Source: Procambarus clarkii (lineage: Eukaryota > Arthropoda > Malacostraca > Decapoda > Cambaridae). From it: 64,000 bases of DNA. Both the position numbers and the translations under genes were made by a program. The notes beneath the pieces are model-generated. The model was not told where the DNA came from. It worked only from the letters and a program-made list of their open reading frames with translations, and searched no databases. The DNA is taken from positions 43,350,735 through 43,414,734 of the forward strand of contig NC_091154.1 in the NCBI RefSeq assembly GCF_040958095.1. Direction: 5' to 3'. Positions 56,746 to 64,000 of this stretch are shown here, piece after piece; position 1 is the stretch's first letter; every line of letters starts with the position of its first letter.

Positions 56746-59430
56746 AGATACAACGGTTGAGGAATTCACAGAGCAGATGCACAAAATAGAGAACATACTT
56801 GATAACCTAGCAAACCCAGCTCCAGATATTATCTTCCTTGGAGATTTCAATTTACCGAGTCTAAGATGGAGAATGGCAAACACATATATCATAGCAGGGA
56901 ATGACCCAGGAAATAACCAACCACAGGTCAGAGAACTTTTGAGATTCTGTGACAAATTCTCGCTCAATCAACAGATTACAGAACTAACTAGGAACGAAAA
57001 CACACTAGACTTGTTATTCACAAACAGTGATGAACTAATCAGAGACATCACAATCTCAGATACTTCATACTCAAACCATAAGCTCATTGAAGTGCGAACC
57101 AGCATAAAAAACTGTAGTAGGTCTAAGAGACCCAACAAGCGAGAAGGAATATTCAATCAATTCAATTTCAACAATAAGAGGATTGACTGGGAAAAATAAA
57201 TGTAGACCTTGCAACCATTCAATGGGAGACGGTCTTAAGCGACAAAACTCCCACACAGGGAATAGCTCAACTGACAGCTGAAGCTTACAAGGTCTGCTTG
57301 AAGCACGTGCCTGTGAGGAGGGGCAGAAAGAGGACCACTCTAGAAGGAGAACGCAGACGACTGTACAGGAGGAAAAAAAAATAACGGAAATGCTTCGGCA
57401 GACACAACTATCACAAGCAAGGAAAACAAGCCTAGGCAGGGAGATCGAAGAAATAGAACAAAAGTTGAAGCGATCATATGAGTCTGAGGAAATGGAATTG
57501 GAACAGAAAGCTATACAAGAGATAAGGAAAAATCCGAAATATTTTTTAACATACGCAAAATCAAAATCCAAAACCTCGACCAGTATTGGACCGTTAATTA
57601 CAATTGAAGGTACGTACACAGAGGACAACAAAGAGATTAGTGAAATTCTAAGAAGCCAGTATGAGGCTATGTTTAGCACACCAATAAACAACATGAAAGA
57701 TGATGACCCAGACAGCTTCTTTATGAATGACATTCAAGCTGCAGATAATATAACGGATATTACCACAAACTCGGAAGACTTCGAAAGAGAAATTGACAAT
57801 ATGCCTATGCACTCAGCTCCTGGGCCTGACTCATGGAATTCAATATTCATAAAGAAATGTAAAGTGCCAGTAGCGATAGCACTCAGCGTAATATGGAGAA
57901 AGAGCCTGGTTACAGGGTAGATACCAGCAGCACTTAAATCTGCAGATATTCCCCGTTGTACAAGGGGGGAGTAAAGCCATTGGCAAAAAATTATGGGCCA
58001 GTTGCACTAACATCACACATAATAAAAGTGTTTGAAAAAGTGATTAGGAATCAAATTTCTAGTTTTATGGAAAACAATGAATTGCACAATCCAGGACAAC
58101 ATGGATTTAGAGCAGGAAGATCCTGTCTGTCACAGTTACTCGACCACTATGACAAAATCACAGAAGCCCTAGAAGAAAAGCAAAATGCAGATGTTGTATA
58201 CACAGACTTTGCAAAGACGTTCGACAAATGTGACCATGGGGTGATAGCTCACAAAATAAGGTCAATGGGAATAACTGGAAAAGTAGGACGCTGGATACTC
58301 AATTTCCTGTCGAACAGAACACAAAGAGTAACAGTCAATCAGATAAAATCGAGTCCAAGTGATGTTAAAAGCTTTGTACCTCAAGGTACAGTCCTTGCAC
58401 CGCTACTGTTCCTTATTCTCATATTTGATATAGACAAAAATACACATCACAGCTTTGTGTCGTCCTTTGCAGATGACACAAAAATCAGCATGAAAATTAC
58501 ATCTGCTGAAGTCATTGAAAAACTACAAGCAGATGTCAACAAAGTTTTCGATTGGGCAGCAGAAAATAACATGATGTTTAACAGTGATAAATTTCAGGTA
58601 CTCAGGTACAGTAAAAATGAGGATCTGAAACATAATACAGGGTACAAATCACAATCGAATCTTCCCATAAGAGAAAAACAGCATGTCAAGGATTTGGGAA
58701 TAATGATGTCCGATGATCTAACGTTTAGGGAGCATAACCAAGCAAATATCGCGTCAGCCAGAGAAATGATCGGATGGATTACGAGAACTTTCAAATCCAG
58801 GGATCCCATCACAATGGTTGTACTCTTCAAGTCACTTGTGTTGTCCTGTCTCGAGTACTGCTCAGTACTCACTTCCCTCTTCAGAGCAGGAGAGATTGCT
58901 GAAATAGAGGGAATACAGAGAACATATACGGCACGCATAGACGAGATAAAACACCTAAATTATTGGGATCGTCTCAAAGCTCTCCAAATGTACTCTCTAG
59001 AAAGGAGACGAGAGAGATACCAAATAATATACACATGGAAAATACTGGAGGGCCAGGTCCCAAATCTACACAGTAAAATAACAACGTACTGGAGTGAACG
59101 ATATGGAAGAAAATGTAGGATTGAACCAGTGAAGAGCAGAGGTGCCATAGGCACAATCAAAGAGCACTGTATAAACATCAGAGGTCCGCGGTTGTTCAAC
59201 GTCCTCCCAGCGACTATAAGAAATATTGTGGAACAACCGTGGACATCTTCAAGAGAAAACTGGACGGTTTTCTAAGAGAAGTTCCGGATCAGCCGGGCTG
59301 TGGTGGGTATGTGGCCCTGCGGGCCGCTCCAAACAACAGCCTGGTGGACCAGACTCTCACAAGTTGAGCCTGGCCTCGGGCCGGGCTTGGGGAGTAGAAG
59401 AACTCCCAGAACCCCATCAACCAGGTACGT
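56746..59430 (+). mobile_element. CR1/L2-like LINE copy D (endonuclease plus RT)
   Basis: The longest copy of the family. The endonuclease part has DIIFLGDFNLPSLRW and LDLLFTNSDELI (57199 stop). The RT follows: SAPGPDSWNSIFIKK, a break at 57920, then an open 439-codon frame (57956-59275) with GFRAGRSCLSQLLDHYDK, VPQGTVLAPLLFLIL, catalytic SSFADDTKISMK and FKSLVLSCLEYCSVL. The end of the ORF is frameshifted. The 3' tail with AGAAGAACTCCCAGAACCCC closes the copy. The copy is 5'-truncated. Confidence 0.82.
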
Positions 59431-60529
59431 GACGTCACCACCCTTACTCATCGCCAGTGCTACCAAGTGTGTGCATGTGTCGGTTAGACATACAGCAAGC
59501 CCTCCTGCGAGTACCCCCGTATCAAGTACGGTTTGTGGGAAAGTCTGTCATCAATGGTCTCACGTTGTGACGAGCAGAACCAGCTGTCAGGCCACCTACG
59601 AGTTCTTGCGCAAAGGTGCCTGAGTGATTGAGTGAATAAGAGAACCTGTAAGTACACGATCTTGTCATTGTTTTATTGTGTCTGTCTGTGTTGATCTGAG
59701 GTATCGACCACAGTTTTCACCTTCTTATACCTGTAACAGGTATAGGTAGAGACCTAGACACCCGACGGTGTACACATGTTTATCTGAGTGGTATCATGTC
59801 TGTGAATGTGAGCTTCACATACAGAACACATTTAGTTATTGTGTAACATTATTATTGAGCATGTTATTGCCTGTCCCATTGACAGTGTAGTTGTGATTTA
59901 TTGCATATCATCATTACCTGAGTATCCGGTTGGAATTCTTGTGATCCCTTTGCATACCGGCAGTCAGGTTTGCCGTGTTAATGATTGGCTGTCAACTGTG
60001 TTAAGCTAGGTTTTCGCCATGAATGGATCCGAATTGATAAGCCAGACGTCAAGAGTCTCGCTAATGCGACCATAGCCTTTCTGACGCCAATCTAAAGTAA
60101 ATCAAGCACCCTTTGTATTAGTGGTTAAGTTAGTAAATAAACTACTGTTAAGCTTTATGCAGTGTTTCCGTTGAACCACTTCTGAATACTGCCAACTTTT
60201 TACTCAAGCCTTCAGCTCTAGGTGTCTTCAACACCAAGTTGCCTAATTCACTAAAGTATAAATGTGATGAGGACCCTGGGACTCCCTTAAAGTGTTAAAT
60301 TCTTGAGGAGATTCCAACGACCAGGACCAGGTGAGGCTAGTCTGAGAAGAGGCCCCTCAAGGACTCTAACTCGACCTTGCTCCCAGGCCCTGTACGGTTG
60401 CTATCGTATTTTCTCTGCTGATTCCGACAGCTTCGTGAAACGTCTGCAACATGTACATTGGCGACGTACGCATTGCAGTCGTGAAGGCAAAATAGAAAAC
60501 CCCCACAGTTACATGTGACCCATTAATTC
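59431..60529. other. Gene-free stretch
   Basis: No supported gene. Short inverted words (TATACCTGTAACAGGTATA near 59727) and an AATAAA at 60136 suggest an old retroelement UTR or LTR, but no ends could be fixed. Confidence 0.4.
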
Positions 60530-61612
60530 ATTGTCTTCACCTCCTTCAAACGTTTGTATGGGTGATGGGATGTCGTTCAATCATTCTTGTGTAAACACTG
60601 ATGTAAAGTATTCATTCAAAGTGTTTGCTGCCCTTTTATCACCCAATATAACTTGGTTAGTCTTATCTCTTAGGAGTCCTACAGTGTCCTTAGTTTTGGG
60701 TTTACTTCGTATATAGACATAGCACGATTTTGGATCCTTGAGGTTATCATGAGATGATTTCGGGGCTTTAGTGTCCCCGCGGCCCGGTCCTCGACCAGGC
60801 CTCCACCCCCAGGAAGCAGCCCGTGACAGCTGACTAACACCTAGATACCTATTTTACTGCTAGGTAACAGGGACATAGGTTGAAAGAAACTCTGCCCATT
60901 GTTTCTCACCGGCGCCTGGGATCGAACCCAGGACCACAGGATAACATGTCCAGTATGCTGTTCGCTCGGCCGACTGGCTCCCAAGTCCGCTCGGCCGACC
61001 TCATCCTACTTTATGTTTTGGGCAAGTTTTCTTTCGTTGTTTCTTTTGGCTAATCTGATTTCCTGGGTAGCTGAATTTAATGCCCTTTTATACATCTCAT
61101 AATCCTTGATGTTCATCATGGATTTTTACCGTCTCCACAGGTTCCGTTTAGTTAACAAAGTTTTTTTTACTTCTTGTGTCATCCATCTTGTTCCCTTTCT
61201 GCTCCTTCTCCTTCTTGGCACATATTATGAGAGTTTCTGTAATTGTAGTCCATCTTATAATACTGTGATCAAATAATGAAGTGAATTTTCCTCTACTTGA
61301 ATTTGATCGACATTGCCCTCTTCTGATGTTAGCACAAGGTCCAGAATGCTGTTACCTCGAGTGGGCTCTACCACATGTTGTATGAGAAATGAGTCCTGCA
61401 CCAGGTCTAGATATTGATCTGCATAGCAAGTATATCTCCTTCTGCTTGCGATGTTAGGTTTACCCAATTTATTGTCTCGTGGATAAAATCGCCTATTATA
61501 AGAGTTTGGGTTTGTGACGCAGCACTGATCAAATTATGCAGATCAGCTACTTCCTCTGCTGTTCCTGTGTCTGCCCTGTAGTATATTCCCACAGTCAGTT
61601 TGAATAATACAT
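60530..61612 (-). mobile_element. LINE copy E, decayed, with SINE inserted
   Basis: Minus strand. Endonuclease segments LIIGDFIHETINW and DSFLIQHVVEPTRGNSILDL (61592-61255) are followed by linker and RT-proximal words. The catalytic SDH motif is replaced (SLHYLI). Several stops and frameshifts. A SINE interrupts it at 60749-61005 with a possible TCAT target repeat. Confidence 0.65.
60749..61005 (-). mobile_element. tRNA-derived SINE, copy 2
   Basis: Minus strand. Box A lies in GGCCGAGCG, and box B (GGTTCGATCCC) is the complement of 60918-60928. The body has GAAACAATGGGCAGAG. The 3' end has a word, GGTCGAGGACCGGGCCGCGG, repeated at 61624-61674. Confidence 0.75.
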
Positions 61613-61623
61613 TTTTAGCTATC

Positions 61624-61805
61624 TTGAGATGATTTCGGGGCTTTAGTGTCCCCGCGGCCCGGTCCTCGACCAGGAGCTAGTTGAGTTGTGTACTCCAATC
61701 TGCAGTTTTGTACACCAGTCTGCAGTTGTGTACAGCTGTCTGCAGTTGTGTACACCCGTCTGCAGTTGTGTACACCCGTCTGCAGTTGTGTACACCCGTC
61801 TGCTG
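61624..61805. repeat. SINE tail fragment and 20-bp tandem repeat
   Basis: 61624-61674 repeats the end of SINE copy 2. 61689-61805 holds about six copies of a 20-bp unit, CTGCAGTTGTGTACACCCGT. Confidence 0.7.
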
Positions 61806-62548
61806 TTGACATGTACTTGAATTTTTTCAAAGGTATCCAACTTCTACAACAATCCATCTTCTCTTTCTTTATTTGATTCATTTAGTATTTAGTCCTTTCC
61901 GGACTATCACAATCTTCCACTTGGATCCTGAGGCTGTTACTGCACTAAACACAATTCTTTCTTTCCCTATTTATGCTTCAGTAGCAAACATGTCATTTCC
62001 AGATCTGGAATAATAACTCACAATAACACCCTGTTAGCTTCTCAGTAAATGTATTTTGTTCAGTTGTGTTGTATTCACATGTGAATTTTTGTTTAGTTGT
62101 GTTGGACTCACATGTGAATTTTTGTTTAGTTGTGTTCAACACAGATTAAGAAACATATTTTTGAACAGTAAGAAATCAAATGTCAGGTTTAATGGTAATG
62201 CTATATCACAAAAATGCTAAAATGAAAACAAAAAATTATAAGGCAAATGTTTTTGGTTTCATACAAGAAGCTATTGTAATTTCAATGTAGAACTTATTTT
62301 TATCATTTTCTAAGCTCAAAATCCTATATATGTCATAATTAAAGTGAATTAATATGAACGTAAGATTGACAAAGTTTTACTCATCTTAATGTTATTTTCT
62401 GTTACTACATAATGTCCTAATCTTTTACTCTACTGTAAATGTGCTGGTAAATAATAAGAACATTTGTAAAGCCAGAGTGATCCTAAATGATGCTATAGTG
62501 AGTTCTTTATTTACATTTTTTTCATTTTACATTTTTATTTACATATAG
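61806..62548. other. Gene-free AT-rich stretch
   Basis: No gene or clear element. A short direct repeat of TCACATGTGAATTTTTGTTTAG occurs twice near 62075-62130. Confidence 0.5.
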
Positions 62549-62760
62549 GGGTCCCGGTAGTTCGGTCGGGAATCATTCTCGGCGCATAATCGAGGAATTC
62601 CTGGTTCGAATTCCAGGCAAGACAGAAATAATTGGGCGCATTTCCTTTCACCTAATGCAACTGTTCACCTAACAGTGCGTAGGTACTCAGGAGTTAGTCA
62701 GCTCCCGCCAAACACACACCGAAACTACGACGTTGGCACAACGTTCGAACAAGTTTTAAC
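62549..62760 (+). mobile_element. tRNA-derived SINE, different family
   Basis: Plus strand. Box A-like TAGTTCGGTCGGGA and box B GGTTCGAATTC (62603-62613) are followed by AATTGGGCGCATTTCC and ACTCAGGAGTTAGTCAG. It lacks a pairable acceptor stem, so it is not a tRNA gene. Confidence 0.7.
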
Positions 62761-63250
62761 ACCTAACCAGTTATAATAACCAATATAGCAAGTTGTAACA
62801 AGTGGAAAATAGAGACAGTTTCGGTTTTTGTTTCCAGGGCTTGTTATGGGGTTGCATCCTGGGCGGGGTCAGTAGTTCAATCTTGGGTGGGGGGGGGGGG
62901 GGACCTCGATATAAGAATAACATGTATGAATGCACTCTGGCTTCCAGTCTCCTGACACAATTAAATTATTATATTAGTTTTCATGTGTGTCTGAATAGCA
63001 TTTGTGATATCGACTCAAGAAAATTTCCCATAACAAGACATTAAAATATTTGGATGATAATTTAGTATAGGTGATCACTTCTTAAAAATTGGAATTGCAT
63101 TTGCAGTCCTCCAGCTTTTTCATTCTTTGCTAAAATCGAAACACTGATTCCAGATGAGGATAGGCAAACCTATCTATACTTTCTTTTAGGAGCCTGGTAA
63201 ATGTTTACTTTTCCATAAACATTAAATAAATGTAATTAACTTTATTTCAG
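62761..63250 (+). other. Probable intron upstream of the REXO1-like exon
   Basis: Gene-free, with a G-run near 62888-62902. It ends in an AT-rich stretch and TTTATTTCAG, a good splice acceptor at 63250. Confidence 0.5.
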
Positions 63251-64000
63251 GTGAAGAACATCCGAGGGAGTGAAGCAAGATATGGCGGCACAAGATAGAA
63301 CACTATATGACCGCGCATTACGATTGAAGCTGTCCGAAGCGGCCCTTTCTAGATACAGCTACCCACGGCTTCACCCCCAGGGAAGCGGTAAGGCTCAGAT
63401 AAGCAATGTGGATGCCCAGTACTCTCTCATCCCGAGAGTTGGCGTGCGCAAATGTAATCGGTGCAATACAGTGTACCGTATTGATGATGAAGGACGTCCA
63501 CTGATCTCCAGTGAGTGTCGATACCATTCTGGCAGACTCTACGGCTCCCCCGTTAAGCTCTATCGCTGTTGTCAACAAAAGAGTAACGCCGCTCCCTGTA
63601 AGATAGCATCGCAGCACGTAACAGCGGATATAGACCTTGATAATCTTACTGGATTTTGCCACACTCAGCAAAGTGATAATGACGAAAAAATCATTTATGC
63701 TTTGGTCTGTGAGATGATCTACACCACAGAGGGAATGGACGTGGGGGCAATCTCTGTAGTTAACACTGACTACCAAGTGGTGTACGAGACACTTGTGAAA
63801 CCTGAGAACATTGTAGACTATAACACCATACACTCTGGACTCACTGCCAAACAATTCAAAGGTGTTACGACGAACCTTCAAGAAGTCCGCTCCAAGCTGA
63901 TGTCTTTGTTCGGGAGCAAAACCATTCTCGTGGGCCATTCCCTAAACAATGACTTCCTACGGTTGAAACTGATTCATGACCTTGCTGTAGACATTGCTGT
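63251..64000 (+). CDS. REXO1-like RNA exonuclease, 5' coding exon (runs off window)
   Basis: From ATG 63282 the frame is open to the window end (239 codons). An in-frame TGA at 63252-63254 supports this start after the acceptor. The first part has a cysteine-rich block (CNRCNTVYR, ECRYHSG, YRCCQQ, APCKIASQHV) typical of REXO1. The DEDDh exonuclease fold begins at YALVCEMIYTT and continues with SVVNTDYQVVYETLVKP, DYNTIHSGLT and the Exo II block GHSLNNDF. The first catalytic aspartate (DxE) is valine here (codon 63705-63707), so activity is doubtful. It may be a paralogue, a retrocopy-derived gene or a decaying copy. Confidence 0.75.

Noticed and set aside
60749-61005. tRNA gene
   Set aside because: Box A and B are present, but the cloverleaf acceptor stem is absent and a SINE body follows. 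The same holds at 35260-35440 and 62549-62760.
61689-61805. CRISPR-like array
   Set aside because: Repeats are contiguous without unique spacers, and the sequence is eukaryotic. The other tandem arrays in the window fail for the same reason.

Overview
This window looks like intergenic, repeat-dense nuclear DNA from an arthropod, most likely a decapod crustacean. The evidence is spliceosomal introns, two Polinton/Maverick (adintovirus-like) elements, LINE tails, tRNA-derived SINEs and long minisatellites. The decapod assignment rests on recognising the repeat families, not on a database match. Only one host gene is visible: the start of a REXO1-like 3'-5' exonuclease at the right edge (63251-64000).

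Layout. (1) 1-13609, minus strand: a decayed Polinton (element 1) whose left end lies outside the window. (2) 13655-17070: repeat debris, including a 372-bp palindromic MITE. (3) 17071-18128 and 31498-34633: a 19-bp minisatellite that flanks (4) 18129-31450, a complete but decayed 13.3-kb Polinton (element 2) on the plus strand with 0.8-kb terminal inverted repeats. (5) 34634-43016: LINE fragments, a SINE, a probable solo LTR, two LINE copies head to head, and a 30-bp minisatellite. (6) 43017-44880: LINE tails, a second copy of the palindromic MITE, and a LINE endonuclease fragment. (7) 44881-56508: a nearly intact minus-strand Ty3/Gypsy retrotransposon with 4-bp target duplications, inserted in that endonuclease fragment. 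(8) 56513-63250: further LINE and SINE copies. (9) The REXO1-like exon.

The two Polintons have the same order: spliced zinc-rich N-terminus joined to a protein-primed DNA polymerase B, packaging ATPase, retroviral-type integrase with a chromodomain-like tail, a small basic X-like protein, a conserved protein Y, penton-like minor capsid protein, a small glycine-rich core/pVI-like protein, double-jelly-roll major capsid protein and (element 2) adenain-like protease. All are on one strand. They diverge strongly in sequence, so they are different families rather than a recent duplication. Both are interrupted by frameshifts and stops. Several features are nevertheless shared: phase-1 introns in the polymerase N-terminus, stop/start overlaps at ATPase/integrase and integrase/X, a splice-like mini-intron between Y and the penton gene, and a repetitive spacer between polymerase and ATPase. 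These shared features are the most interesting part of the window.
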